Part shown: positions 1-8,700 of the stretch, one piece after another
How the letters are laid out: every line of letters begins with the position of its first letter
Numbering within the stretch: position 1 is the first letter of the stretch
From: Burkholderiaceae bacterium
GTDB lineage: Bacteria > Pseudomonadota > Gammaproteobacteria > Burkholderiales > Burkholderiaceae_C
Reading direction: 5' to 3'
DNA length: 38,638 bases
Assembly: GCA_017848435.1 (NCBI GenBank)
Contig: JAFEHU010000009.1
Coordinates: 1 to 38,638 of the forward strand
Notes under the pieces: model-generated
Databases searched by the model: none
What the model saw: the letters and a program-made list of their open reading frames with translations, nothing else
Told to the model about the DNA's origin: nothing
Made by a program: the position numbers and the translations under genes

Positions 1-273
1 GCCGAGTTCCTCGTCGCTCAGGGACGCGGGGTCGGGCGGACTTGGCGCGGGCGGCGGTGTGGGTGCCGGCGTAGGTGCGGGTGTAGGCGTAAGGGCATCG
101 CTTGCGGTGATGCCATCGACCGCCTCACTCGCGCTGTCCTGCGCTTGCTTCTGGACCTGAGCGGCCCAAAGGGTGCCCTCGGGCAGTTCCCACTCGATGG
201 GAACGTCGGGGTGTTTGTCGTAATGGTCGCTGACACGCTGGGCAGCGAGTCGAAGTGCGTCGAAGTTGCTCAT
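1..273 (-). CDS. Unrecognised protein, N-terminal 91 residues (runs off the left edge)
   Basis: The frame is open from an ATG at 273 down to the window edge, so the C-terminus lies outside. The product starts MSNFDALRLAAQRV, has a charged, Trp-containing first half, and then a Pro/Thr/Ala-rich linker of about 20 residues made of repeated PTPAP-like units. The start is well supported: an AGGAG Shine-Dalgarno sits 6 nt upstream. That ribosome site lies entirely inside a perfect 12-bp hairpin at 274-300. The gene follows the ORF ending at 309 by 35 nt on the same strand, so the two probably form an operon. I do not recognise the family. The low-complexity linker suggests that a second domain follows outside the window. 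Confidence 0.6.
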   Translation of the reverse strand, partial: MSNFDALRLAAQRVSDHYDKHPDVPIEWELPEGTLWAAQVQKQAQDSASEAVDGITASDALTPTPAPTPAPTPPPAPSPPDPASLSDEELG

Positions 274-300
274 CTCTGGCTCCTGTGTCAGGAGCCAGAG
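274..300 (-). promoter_or_regulatory. Perfect hairpin sequestering a ribosome-binding site
   Basis: A 12-bp perfect inverted repeat (ctctggctcctg / caggagccagag) with a 3-nt loop ends at the base next to the ATG at 273. On the minus-strand transcript the 3' arm carries the AGGAG Shine-Dalgarno, so the folded RNA would hide it. This suggests translational control or coupling to the upstream ORF. It is a structural inference; no known riboswitch class is recognised. Confidence 0.5.
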
Positions 301-303
301 GAG

Positions 304-325
304 TCAGGTCAGTGCAGTGACCTGA
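304..325 (-). repeat. Second hairpin overlapping the stop codon of the upstream ORF
   Basis: An inverted repeat with an 8-bp stem (tcaggtca / tgacctga) and a 6-nt loop sits directly upstream, on the transcript, of the hairpin at 274-300. It contains the TGA stop (309-311) of the ORF at 309-848. No U-tract follows, so it is not a convincing intrinsic terminator. It may act with the first hairpin in coupling translation of the two genes. Confidence 0.4.
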
Positions 326-848
326 GGTCCCCAGACGCCCGACGACGTGGTGTGTTCGTGGTGCTGGTCATGGTGGAAAGCGGACGGCGGGTGAAGGCGG
401 GGCGAGCAGTGCGCGGTGTCCGGGCTTCGGTGCAATGGGTGGTGAGGTCTCTGGTGAACCCCGTCACTGCTGGCACTTGGGCTGTGCGTTCTGCGCCCCG
501 GCGTTCAACCTCTATCAGGGTGGTGAAGGAGGTGTTGCCGTTGGTGGCATAAATCGCGTTGGAAGCGATGGAAATACAGGTAATGCGGGCCAGCGACGTA
601 CGGGTCGGATTGACCGGCAACAGATTACCGGCAACCACCGAGTTGGTGGTGGCGTTTGAATTGAAGAGCACAGACCGAGCAGGGGCGCGCACCATCCCAC
701 GGGCGGTGTCAGCAAAGACAGAGGCCAGTGGGGCAGGACCGAAGGCCAGGGCGGATGAGGCCAAGGAGGTCGGTTGGGGGTGGGCTAGCAAGGTCATATC
801 GTGCTGTTCAGTCAGGTCATCTTGCAACGGATCTGGGGAGCTTGGCAA
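309..848 (-). CDS. Unrecognised Ala/Thr-rich small protein
   Basis: The frame is open from a TTG at 848; an ATG at 797 is an equally plausible start, giving 162 instead of 179 residues. Neither has a strong Shine-Dalgarno. The product is rich in Ala, Thr, Ser and Asn in its first two thirds (for example SLASSALAFGPAPLASVF and ATTNSVVAGNLLPVN) and in Arg and Thr at the C-terminus. I see no signal peptide and no catalytic motif. The spacing of the APxxAxxxF region and the following Asn-rich stretch faintly recalls RebB-type 'killing trait' proteins of R-body clusters, but this is too weak for a call. It precedes the truncated gene at 1-273 by 35 nt. Codon third positions are GC-rich, as in real genes of this genome. 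Confidence 0.4.
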   Translation of the reverse strand: MPSSPDPLQDDLTEQHDMTLLAHPQPTSLASSALAFGPAPLASVFADTARGMVRAPARSVLFNSNATTNSVVAGNLLPVNPTRTSLARITCISIASNAIYATNGNTSFTTLIEVERRGAERTAQVPAVTGFTRDLTTHCTEARTPRTARPAFTRRPLSTMTSTTNTPRRRASGDLRSLH

Positions 849-1062
849 GGGGTGATTTGCAAGGGGGATTTGAGGGCGTCGGAGACGGTGATGCTAGAAA
901 AACCGCGAAACGAATAAAACCGAATTTGGGAACAAAAGTATCCTTTGGAGCGCAGTTCACTTGTTAGGTAAGCGGCCGGTTTAGCACAAAAATTGCGAAA
1001 CGAAAAACGGCGATAAAGTCCCTTAAATTGCTTGGCTTGATCGGGTGCTGCGCGTTCCAACT
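849..1062. other. Leader region without a convincing gene; 10-bp direct repeat
   Basis: This AT-richer stretch lies upstream of the minus-strand ORF ending at 309. The 10-mer gcgaaacgaa occurs at 905-914 and again at 995-1004, 90 bp apart. It may hold promoter or operator sites for the downstream ORF. Open frames crossing it are short and have Arg/Phe/Ser-rich compositions that look like chance. No hairpin or RNA gene was recognised. Confidence 0.35.
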
Positions 1063-1281
1063 TCAGTCCCTCGTGACGGTTTCGATGGAAGTTGGAGTGG
1101 CTACAGCAAAACATTGCAAATTAACTGGCAGGGCTATCGCGGCATAGCGCAAGATTGCATCATTCAGAGAAGTAGTGACATCCGCGTATCGACGGTGCTT
1201 GTCGGCCACCTGCTTACGGCGCCTATAGGCTGAATGCGGTCCTAGGCGGTCGTTCATGTCACTGGCAGCTACTGACCCCAC
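1063..1281 (-). CDS. Small doubtful ORF following an attC-like site
   Basis: This is a 72-codon frame with a GTG start at 1281, only 31 nt after the putative recombination core of the attC-like site at 1312-1381. That is where the next cassette gene would begin. There is no clear Shine-Dalgarno, and a 7-bp hairpin (actgacc / ggtcagt) overlaps the start. The product is not recognised, and no second attC-like site follows its stop. It is listed only because its position fits the cassette reading. Confidence 0.2.
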   Translation of the reverse strand: MGSVAASDMNDRLGPHSAYRRRKQVADKHRRYADVTTSLNDAILRYAAIALPVNLQCFAVATPTSIETVTRD

Positions 1282-1311
1282 TTCGGTCAGTCGAATGACT
1301 AGATACTAGAC

Positions 1312-1381
1312 CCTCAACGTTGAAGTTGATCGGCACGCAGCGCAATGCCGCTGCGTATTCTTGTCGAAAGCGTTGTTAGAC
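1312..1381 (-). other. attC-like site of the glycosylase cassette
   Basis: Read on the minus strand it begins with GTCTAAC, a perfect match to the RYYYAAC outer box. It then has 9 nt, an imperfect stem around an 8-bp core (acgcagcg / cgctgcgt, loop of 6), another 9 nt, and GTTGAGG, one base off the GTTRRRY box. The inner sequence AACTTCAACGTT resembles the usual AACTCAAGCGTT of cassette ends. The TAA stop of the preceding gene (1376-1378) lies inside the first box, which is typical of integron cassettes. The outer pairing between the L-boxes is weak, so the site may be degenerate. Confidence 0.45.
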
Positions 1382-2128
1382 ATCATCACCGATCTCCGCA
1401 TCGTCGTCTATGTCGAAGCTTGAGAATATGCATGCGTCCAGCATACAAGGGTAAATTTCGAGAGAGCGGGACACCTGCTGGAGACAATCCTGCACGAACA
1501 GGTACACAGTCTTATCGGTTAGCGCGGAGCCTGATGGCACAAAGCTGGCCCCGAACTCTTTCATCTTCTTCAGGACCCGGCTATCCAAGGGTATCTCGTA
1601 GCGAGAGACGCCCACCCATTGAATGAAGTTGCGCGCCTGCTTCTGCCCGAGGCCTGGATACTTGCCGCCTAGTAAGTAGTCGACTACAGACCTCTCTTTC
1701 AAAATCGTCGGGTAGGTTCGTAATGTCTCCAATTGTTCGATGAGCCCCTTCCATTCCCCAGCATCAAGTCGAGCCCAAATAGACGCCAAGTTCCCTGCGA
1801 TCGTGGGTGCGCGTCGAAGCCCCGCGCCGCTTACCTCATGCTCTAGCATTCCATGCAGGTTTGTAGCACTGCGGCACGCTGTTGTGCTCAGAGCTGGACT
1901 TTTTGAGTTGAGGAACTTACTTACTACAGATTTGGGTCCGGAACGCTGCTGCGTAGTCACCTGACATCCGACGAGGGCGCGCCATAAGTTCTTTTTCGAA
2001 AGATCGATGCCGATACGTCGAACGTTGACCTCATGCCGGCGCTGCGGGAGCTTCCTCTTACTATGGTCGTCAACCAAGCGCTTCCATTGCGCGAGGCTGG
2101 TCTGGTCGATTGTCCACTCTGCTAGCAC
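1376..2128 (-). CDS. HhH-GPD/OGG-like DNA glycosylase-lyase, cassette-borne
   Basis: The 250-residue protein has an N-terminal region with ALVGCQVTTQQ (51-61), like the helical entry of HhH-GPD glycosylases. It has a helix-hairpin-helix at about 155-172 (YPGLGQKQARNFIQW) and LDSR at 181-184. In OGG1-type enzymes the catalytic Lys of the hairpin and the conserved Asp are 19 residues apart; here K163 and D182 show exactly that spacing. This suggests a base-excision glycosylase with AP-lyase activity, perhaps on 8-oxoguanine or another modified base. The start is GTG at 2128, with AGAGGA about 6 nt upstream. The gene is flanked by attC-like sites on both sides, and its stop lies inside one of them. 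The substrate is unknown; remaining sequence similarity looks low, so the fold assignment rests on motif geometry. Confidence 0.55.
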   Translation of the reverse strand: MLAEWTIDQTSLAQWKRLVDDHSKRKLPQRRHEVNVRRIGIDLSKKNLWRALVGCQVTTQQRSGPKSVVSKFLNSKSPALSTTACRSATNLHGMLEHEVSGAGLRRAPTIAGNLASIWARLDAGEWKGLIEQLETLRTYPTILKERSVVDYLLGGKYPGLGQKQARNFIQWVGVSRYEIPLDSRVLKKMKEFGASFVPSGSALTDKTVYLFVQDCLQQVSRSLEIYPCMLDACIFSSFDIDDDAEIGDDV

Positions 2129-2147
2129 TAGAGTCCTCTCGGATGAT

Positions 2148-2215
2148 GTCTATCGTCTGACATGAGCTGCGTGACCCGCTTTGCCGGGTCACGCAGCTCG
2201 ATGGAATGGTTAGGA
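2148..2215 (-). other. attC-like site upstream of the glycosylase gene
   Basis: On the minus strand the order is TCCTAAC, 9 nt (CATTCCATC), a perfect 15-bp stem (2164-2178 with 2185-2199, loop of 6), 9 nt (ATGTCAGAC), then GATAGAC. The geometry (7+9+stem+9+7) and the run CCTAACCATTCCATCGAGC closely follow classical attC sites (CCTAACAATTCATTCAAGC). Both outer boxes deviate at one or two positions (RYYYAAC and GTTRRRY). The TAA stop of the 70-codon ORF ending at 2210 lies inside the first box. Alternatively it is simply a strong hairpin or terminator, although no U-tract follows. Confidence 0.5.
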
Positions 2216-2422
2216 GGGCAGTTCAATTTCGGAGCAATGTATGCTGGTATCAAGTTTGCAGTCCGCTCTAGCTGACAGCGGTAGTCCGTACACACATCTG
2301 CACGCTTGGGAGTTCACCCCCCCGGCTTTACCAGCTTTCGCTTTTTGGAGTTTGGAGTTTGGAGCAATACGCTGATAACCCGCAACACCCCAGAGAACTT
2401 CGGCGGCGCCGAACGGCTTCAA
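2210..2422 (-). CDS. Possible 70-residue cassette ORF
   Basis: The frame opens at a TTG at 2422 and ends in a TAA at 2210-2212 embedded in the outer box of the attC-like site, as cassette genes often do. The product is basic, with four cysteines and the stretch YQRIAPNSKLQKAKAGKAGG. It matches no family known to me and has no membrane segment. The start codon is weak and no Shine-Dalgarno is evident, so the real cassette gene may start elsewhere or be degenerate. Confidence 0.25.
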   Translation of the reverse strand: MKPFGAAEVLWGVAGYQRIAPNSKLQKAKAGKAGGVNSQACRCVYGLPLSARADCKLDTSIHCSEIELPS

Positions 2423-2823
2423 GCTCCGGCCTGGGAGAGCCGTGGACCCTTCCTAAATAGCATGACAGTCGTCAAACATGACGCCTTACGAGTCCCTGAC
2501 AAGCGCTCAGCCACCACTATTTGCCGGATCCAAGTTTCACCAGCGGGTACCGCAAGCCGACACTGACTATTGAACCCCCGCGCTTGAGGCCATCGCTCGG
2601 ATGTCCAAAGTCCCGGCTGACACATTTGCTGGTGCAGGCCTAGAGTCATAAGCATTGCCGCTCTCGTTGCTTCGACCCGAACGTCGTGCGCCGATAAACC
2701 ACAGGACACGCGCTTCCCAAGCTAGTGCCGTAGACAAATGCCGCGCTGTACCCATCGTTCGCGCTTCTACAGACTACAAGGGCTGGCCAAGCCGTATCGC
2801 TAATTTATTCACACACAAAACAA
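2423..2823. other. About 400 bp without a convincing gene
   Basis: Two overlapping minus-strand frames (about 96 and 62 codons, starting near 2709 and 2755) cross this stretch in different phases. Their compositions are unremarkable and there is no clear ribosome site. It could be a decayed cassette or the trailer of the lectin-like gene, whose stop is at 2824. No GTTRRRY-type cassette end was found here. Confidence 0.3.
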
Positions 2824-5595
2824 TTAGATACTGCCCTCTTCGGGTAGTTGCAATAAGCTTTCATCATACGTCCACCCAATACCGGGCTGCTCAAAAAATT
2901 TTCGAAGAGGTGTTCGAATCTGTTGAGGAGTCAGTCGAACATATCGCTCAGCAAGAAACAGTGCCGACGAGAACACGTCAGTGCCTTTTGGAAAGGGCGT
3001 ATAACGCTTCTTCAAATCAATAACATAAGCAATCAACTCATCGCTTGAGGGATTTGGAGTTTCAATCTTTCCACCATCTAGATTCGTATATTTAAGCTTT
3101 GGAGGAAGATTTGTCCAAACAACATGCTCTACCTGCATGCGAGTTGCCCATTGCTTCAATCCTGGAATAAGAATTGGATCCTCATCTCCCTGGCACCAAC
3201 GACCAATATATTCTTTTCGTAGTTTGATAGGAATGCCTTCTCTATCCCCAAGGTTTTCTACCGCTTTGTCAAGATTATCAACATCTAGATAAGTGTATAA
3301 AGACGGCGAGGTTTCCGAGCTATTGGTGAGCACTAGTGTAAGCCTCCCATCATTTGACTTTCGTGAGTACTCAACCGAAACCTCAGGACCGTCCATATGC
3401 CACCCTCCCAGCATCCTGAGGTTACGTGGATCCCAAACAAGTGAGCCCCAAGCTAGGCAAACAATTTTTCTTGGCCGCCAGACCATATTGTCATTGTGAA
3501 TAATCTGCAGTACTCCATGATCCGTAAGCTCCATGTAGGAGAAATCACGGGTACATGTTCGCCATCTCGGGACCCTGTCGACAGTAAAAATTGGTTCTTT
3601 GTTTTCGACTGATAGAACTCCCGGCGCAGAGGTGGGAAACTCAAGATTTGAAGAAAATATTTTGTGATCATCGAATCTACGAATAACTTCAAAATTAGCC
3701 CTGTTAATCCGAAGTTGATATTGACTATTTCTTGATTTAAGCAATATGCCAGGACCAGCGTCGAAATCTCCATACCAACGGCTTGACGTAAGCTTGACAA
3801 ACGATTTCAAATCATCATCAAAATAGATTTTACATACCCCATTTGAATCAAGCGTTATTTTGCGATAATTCCTCTGAGTTCCCTTATCATAGAATTGAAG
3901 CTTACTGTCGCGATGAACAATACAAACATCATATTTAATGATGCCATAAGATGTGTAAATTAACTCATTCTTATGGCTATCGAGAATTGACAGCGAGTCG
4001 TTATCATCGATGATTAAATGGTATCTCGAGCCATCAGTGGAAACAATGGATTTACCAACATGAACCGTCTCACCTTCAGCAAAATGATTCGCTGGGATTT
4101 GGTATTGTGGCTGCTGACTTCCGTTCTCATCAAGGAAATTAAGCACTCCATCATCGCTTAAAACTACTTGCTTTAGCCCCTTACCGTATGTGCCAGAACT
4201 CCATATCACGTCATTCTTGCCGTTATAATAAACAAGATTACCATCATCCTGGAATATTAGTTTCCCATCCTCACTTGAAGTTGTTTTAGTTTGATAAATA
4301 AAACGACCCAAAACAAGGTCTGTAATAGCGATATTTCCATTTAACTGAAGCTCAAACTTAAATCTGGAATTATTCGAAAAAATAGCCCTGCCTTTTTCGA
4401 GAAACTCACCACAGCTTAATTTATCACTCGTAAAGTGGAAGGGCAGCAAATGGCTTTTGCCATCTATGAGTCTGGTAAGATTTAGTTTTCCGGAATTGGT
4501 TAGACTTAGTTGATGACTTTGAGTGCCATTTTCGAAGACATCTTTATCGAATAGTCTTCCAATGATTTCTGAGCCACTAGAATTATAGATCCACAGCCTT
4601 CCTGCTTTGATTAACTGCAGAACTGATCCATCAGGAGATGTGCTTACCAATCTCTTTGTATTAGAAATTAATCTATTATCTGTGGTGCTACGAATTTCAA
4701 AACATCCGTTTGAAGCCAGAAAGAATTCGTAAAGACCGTTAGGCGACACCAGCCTATCATCATATTTTAGGATACTTTTTTGGTACTCATCATCAGATTG
4801 AAATTCAGAAACTTTTCTGATGAGGCCGCTCCTATCCGGCGTTATTATTTGAATTTGCTCCCAAGCTGGACCTCTCGCGATAAGTCTACCGTTGTCAGCT
4901 AGCTCTATGAATTCGGCGTTATCGATGGCCGTTATCAATACTTCTTTTTCATTTGTAAACAGTACCAAACCTCGCTTGGTTAAGCGCAACTCACTAATTC
5001 GTGATAATTGCGCCTCAAACCTCCACAAGGATTTTCTCTTTAGCAATGAAGTAAGATTTATTCCAGCCCTGTAGTCTTGTGGTGCTAGAATATATTTTCC
5101 AGATTTAGAGGTAAGTATTTCGGCATACTCGAATTTTATTACCTCATCAATACATATAAAAGGTTTGTTGAATCGTAGTGATTTAAACCACCTGTCCAGA
5201 TTTACTTTTGGGCTATTTGAATAGACGAATTCAAGAAAGCCGTTGTCATTGAATGATGCGGCTAATTTATTATTCGGCGTTGTTTCAATCAAATCCGCCG
5301 AGGCACTTACCAGTGACACTGTATCGTAAAGATTTTCTTTTTTGTCACTGATAAGAAGTCGAAGTAGGATTCGACCATGTTGCTCATTAAACATGATCTC
5401 TTCGGGCATGCCTTCAAAACTTATTCTCCTGAAGCTATGCAGTAATCTCTTATGTTTTTGACTGCAGATGTTTATGTCGCCACTTTTTTCAAAGCGCAGT
5501 TCATAAATTCCAGAATGCGAAATAAGTACATCACCCCTCTTAATACTTGATACTGGAATTACTCCATTTTCTAGGCATTGAACTATTTTTTTCAT
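2824..5595 (-). CDS. B-lectin-repeat protein with a C-terminal gamma-glutamylcyclotransferase-like domain
   Basis: This is a 923-residue protein in distinctly AT-rich DNA, unlike its neighbours. Residues 448-457 (FQDDGNLVYY) fit the QxDxNxVxY mannose-binding signature of bulb-type lectins. Similar beta-prism strands recur at about 21-44, 279-303, 515-539 and 614-639, so most of the protein is probably an array of degenerate lectin repeats. From about 709 the sequence changes to a globular domain opening with IVCLAWGSLVWDPRNL, which resembles the glycine-rich loop (xYGSLxW) of the GGCT/AIG2 cyclotransferase fold. I could not assign its catalytic glutamate with certainty. No signal peptide is visible, so it is probably cytosolic or exported by a specialised route. 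The gene stands alone, and its base composition points to horizontal transfer. The lectin call is firmer than the enzyme call. Confidence 0.6.
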   Translation of the reverse strand: MKKIVQCLENGVIPVSSIKRGDVLISHSGIYELRFEKSGDINICSQKHKRLLHSFRRISFEGMPEEIMFNEQHGRILLRLLISDKKENLYDTVSLVSASADLIETTPNNKLAASFNDNGFLEFVYSNSPKVNLDRWFKSLRFNKPFICIDEVIKFEYAEILTSKSGKYILAPQDYRAGINLTSLLKRKSLWRFEAQLSRISELRLTKRGLVLFTNEKEVLITAIDNAEFIELADNGRLIARGPAWEQIQIITPDRSGLIRKVSEFQSDDEYQKSILKYDDRLVSPNGLYEFFLASNGCFEIRSTTDNRLISNTKRLVSTSPDGSVLQLIKAGRLWIYNSSGSEIIGRLFDKDVFENGTQSHQLSLTNSGKLNLTRLIDGKSHLLPFHFTSDKLSCGEFLEKGRAIFSNNSRFKFELQLNGNIAITDLVLGRFIYQTKTTSSEDGKLIFQDDGNLVYYNGKNDVIWSSGTYGKGLKQVVLSDDGVLNFLDENGSQQPQYQIPANHFAEGETVHVGKSIVSTDGSRYHLIIDDNDSLSILDSHKNELIYTSYGIIKYDVCIVHRDSKLQFYDKGTQRNYRKITLDSNGVCKIYFDDDLKSFVKLTSSRWYGDFDAGPGILLKSRNSQYQLRINRANFEVIRRFDDHKIFSSNLEFPTSAPGVLSVENKEPIFTVDRVPRWRTCTRDFSYMELTDHGVLQIIHNDNMVWRPRKIVCLAWGSLVWDPRNLRMLGGWHMDGPEVSVEYSRKSNDGRLTLVLTNSSETSPSLYTYLDVDNLDKAVENLGDREGIPIKLRKEYIGRWCQGDEDPILIPGLKQWATRMQVEHVVWTNLPPKLKYTNLDGGKIETPNPSSDELIAYVIDLKKRYTPFPKGTDVFSSALFLAERYVRLTPQQIRTPLRKFFEQPGIGWTYDESLLQLPEEGSI

Positions 5596-5771
5596 GATGC
5601 ACTCATTTGATAATACTTACTGCTGCCAATCTAGGTTTTTCGTTCCTTAGGCAACTTCGATTGGTCAAAAAAATCAGGGCTTGTCTCGCCTCAAACACTT
5701 CGTTTGTTTATAGTTAAGCCACTAACTTCAGCTTTATTTTTTTGTCATATCTTTCCACTAGCAGACTCCCG

Positions 5772-8700
5772 CTAGATGCTAGCCACGATGTTGGTGAAGT
5801 CAAAGGCAGACAGATTGTTGATTCCTAAAAGGACGACAACCGTGTTTCCATCAATCAAATTGTCGCCGTTTGGTCTACCGGGGCTTGCGGCATCGAAGGA
5901 CAAGAACCCGTCAGCAGAAGTCGAGTCACCACCAAAGAAATACCGTACGCCGTTGTTCGCACCTTCTCCGTGGGCCTGATCCGCCGCAGAAATGAAGCCG
6001 GATGCGGCTAGATTAGCCCCGCCATTGCCATCAGAACCCGTCACAGACGACTCGCGGTAATTGGCAGAGCTACCGGCCAACGATCCAAACGAAATACTGT
6101 CGTTTGCAGCGAGGAAATCGGTAATACGGTCTGTACCCGTTCTGGCGTCGTTCAAGTCAACGGGGCTGTCCGTCTGCGCCAAATAACGGAACAGATCGTT
6201 GCCCGTCCCACCCGTCAGCGTGTCTTGCCCGCCACCGCCGATGAGCGTGTCGTTGCCGCTCGTGCCAGTCAGCACATCATTGCCCAAGCCACCCTCCAGA
6301 TGCGCGGCTTGGTATCCGCCGGTAGCCACATTGATGGTGTCAGCATTGTTGGTGCTGTTGAACACGTCCACATTCACGGTGCCGGTGGTGGTGGTGCCAC
6401 CGCTTGACAGGGTGTAGGTGAACGAGCCAGTCACAATGGCGGCGGAGGTGGTGGACGCGTTGGTGGCCGAAACCACAGTGACGGTGTTGTCTGCCGCGTT
6501 GTATACGGCGGAGCTGATGGCGCCGCTGGCACCGCTCACCGCGGTGATGCTAATGTTGCTGCCCACGTCGTTGGCCAGCAAGGTGGCCAGGCTAAAGCGG
6601 GCGGTCACGCCGTCGGTCATGGCGAGTTTGTCGGTGGTGGCGGTGAGGGCGGGGGCGGGTGGTGCCACATAGCCCAAGCCGTTGTCCCCAGCGCCGTTCA
6701 AATCCACCGCCATGCCGTTGGCATTGACGCCAATCAGCACCACCGCGACTTCGCCTGCGTTCAGCGCACCATTGCTGTTCGTGTCGATGAAAACAATGAC
6801 GTCGTCGTGTGTTTCGGTTGTGCCTGCGGCGAAAACACCATTAACGTTCACCGTTCCGCTCAACTGTCGGCCCATGCCGCTGTTGAAGTTGAGCACGTCG
6901 TTGCCAGGTATGAATTCTCTGATCGTGTCGAAGCTGAAAAAGGCCATGTCAACGGCGGGGCCAGCGACGGTCAAGGCACTGCCGTTTTCTGTCACGGTGT
7001 CAATGGCGCCGTCGTTGTTGCCCAGGCTGTACGTGTCAATGCCCAGGCCGCCTGCCATGGTATCGGCACCAGAATTGCCCGTCAGAACATCGTTGCCGGC
7101 ACCACCGGTGAAGCTGTCGGCGCCGGCTGAGCCCTGGAGCGCCAATGACTGGCCAGCAATGGCTGCAGACGCATCGACTGTGTTGATGCCTGCGGCATTG
7201 TTGTCGAGCGTCAGGTTGATGGTGCGAATGCCCACCGTGAAGGCGCTGGTGCCGAGGGTGATGCTGGTGTCTGCGGTGGTGGCAGCGATATCCAGACTTT
7301 CTACTGTGCTCAGGCGGGACCAATCGTTGTTGGCAGTGATGGTGAAAGCGCTGGTGCTGGTGATTCGGATACGGTCTGATGGACCCCCACCACCAATGAT
7401 GGAATCTGTCAGGCCACTGGAGGCGGTGGCAAACAGATCGGTGAAGACGGGGAACAGAAACACGTCGTTGTCGTCACCACCATCCAAGGTGTCAACTCCG
7501 CCGCCGCCGGTGAGGTTGTCGGTGCCAGCGCCACCACTCAGAAAATCGTTGAGAGCGCCGCCAACGAGGTTGTCGGAGCCACCAAAGCCATACATTGCCA
7601 ATGGCAGGGCCGAGTTGAATGCCGACGAGGTGCCGCTGATCGAATTGGGGTCACCGTTGCCAAGGTAGATGTTGGCAAACGGCGTGGCGTTCGTGCCGTC
7701 TGAGACGTTGAGCACACCTGCCAGTGCGGTGGCTTGCTCGGCCGGGGTGTAGGTGAAGCTGTTGCTGCCCCCGGCCATGGCGGTTTGTGGGGTGTGGGTG
7801 GTGGTGCCGTTGGGTGTGATGCGCAGCGTCAGTGGGTCCATCTCGGCATCGATGGCCGTGTAGGTGATGCTGGGCGAGCCGAGCACCACATTGCTGACGA
7901 CAGCGGCGATGTTGGGTGGCGCCACATAGCCCAGGCCATTGCCCACGCCGCCGCCGTTCAAGTCCACATTGCCGCCGTTGGCGTTAACGCCGGTGAGCAC
8001 GATGGCGGCTTCGCTGTTGTCAACCATACCGTTGTTGTTGGTGTCGTTGAAGACGATGATGTCATCGTCGTTCGCGGTGGTGCCGACGGTGAAGCCGCTG
8101 TTAACCATGTCGTAGGTGCCGGCGAGCTGGCGGCCCACGCCGCCGTTGAAGTTGAGCACGTCTTGGCCAACGGTGAATTGCTGCACCAGGTCGGCGTTTC
8201 TCACGGTGCCTTGTGAAATGAACACAGCGTTGCCGTTGTCTACCACGGTATCAATCGCGTTGTCGGCCAGGCCCAAAGTGAAGGTGTCGGCGCTGTTACC
8301 GCCCACCAGGGTGTCGGAACCGGCACCGCCGTTGAGGGTGTCGGCCTCGTCGTTGCTGACCAAATAGTCGTTGCCGGTATTGCCGGTGAGCACGTTGCCG
8401 CCGTTGAAACGCCCGCCGTTGATGTAGAGGTGTTGGCCCGCGAAGGCGGTGGCAGAGTAGTCCAGCGTGTCAATGCCTGTGGTGCCGAGCACTACTCGGT
8501 GAAAGCTGCCGAGGCTGGTGGTGGGGTTGGCAATGTCGCGTACATCCAGCAGGGTGCCGGTGCCCGCCACCACCATCACGCCTTCGTCGTCGGCCCGGCC
8601 AATGCTGCCGGTAAGCGCGCCAGTGGCGTCTTCGGCTTGCAGGCTGAGGGCGTTGCCGGCGTTGAAGGTAAAGCCGCCATCGGCCGGTGTGAGCGCACCG

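Noticed and set aside
309-848. Resemblance of the Ala/Thr-rich protein to RebB 'killing trait' (R-body) proteins
   Set aside because: Only a loose spacing match around an APxxA motif and an Asn-rich stretch. The typical QxxVTDxVTQxN start and Gln-rich core are missing and no rebA/C/D-like genes are seen.
964-970. GTTAGGT as a third attC-like end
   Set aside because: A single core-like heptamer without a matching second box or stem at the expected distance.
1376-2128. Reading the glycosylase-like protein as a tyrosine recombinase or restriction enzyme
   Set aside because: No R-H-R-Y or PD-(D/E)xK pattern; the HhH with Lys and downstream Asp at OGG spacing is the only coherent motif set.
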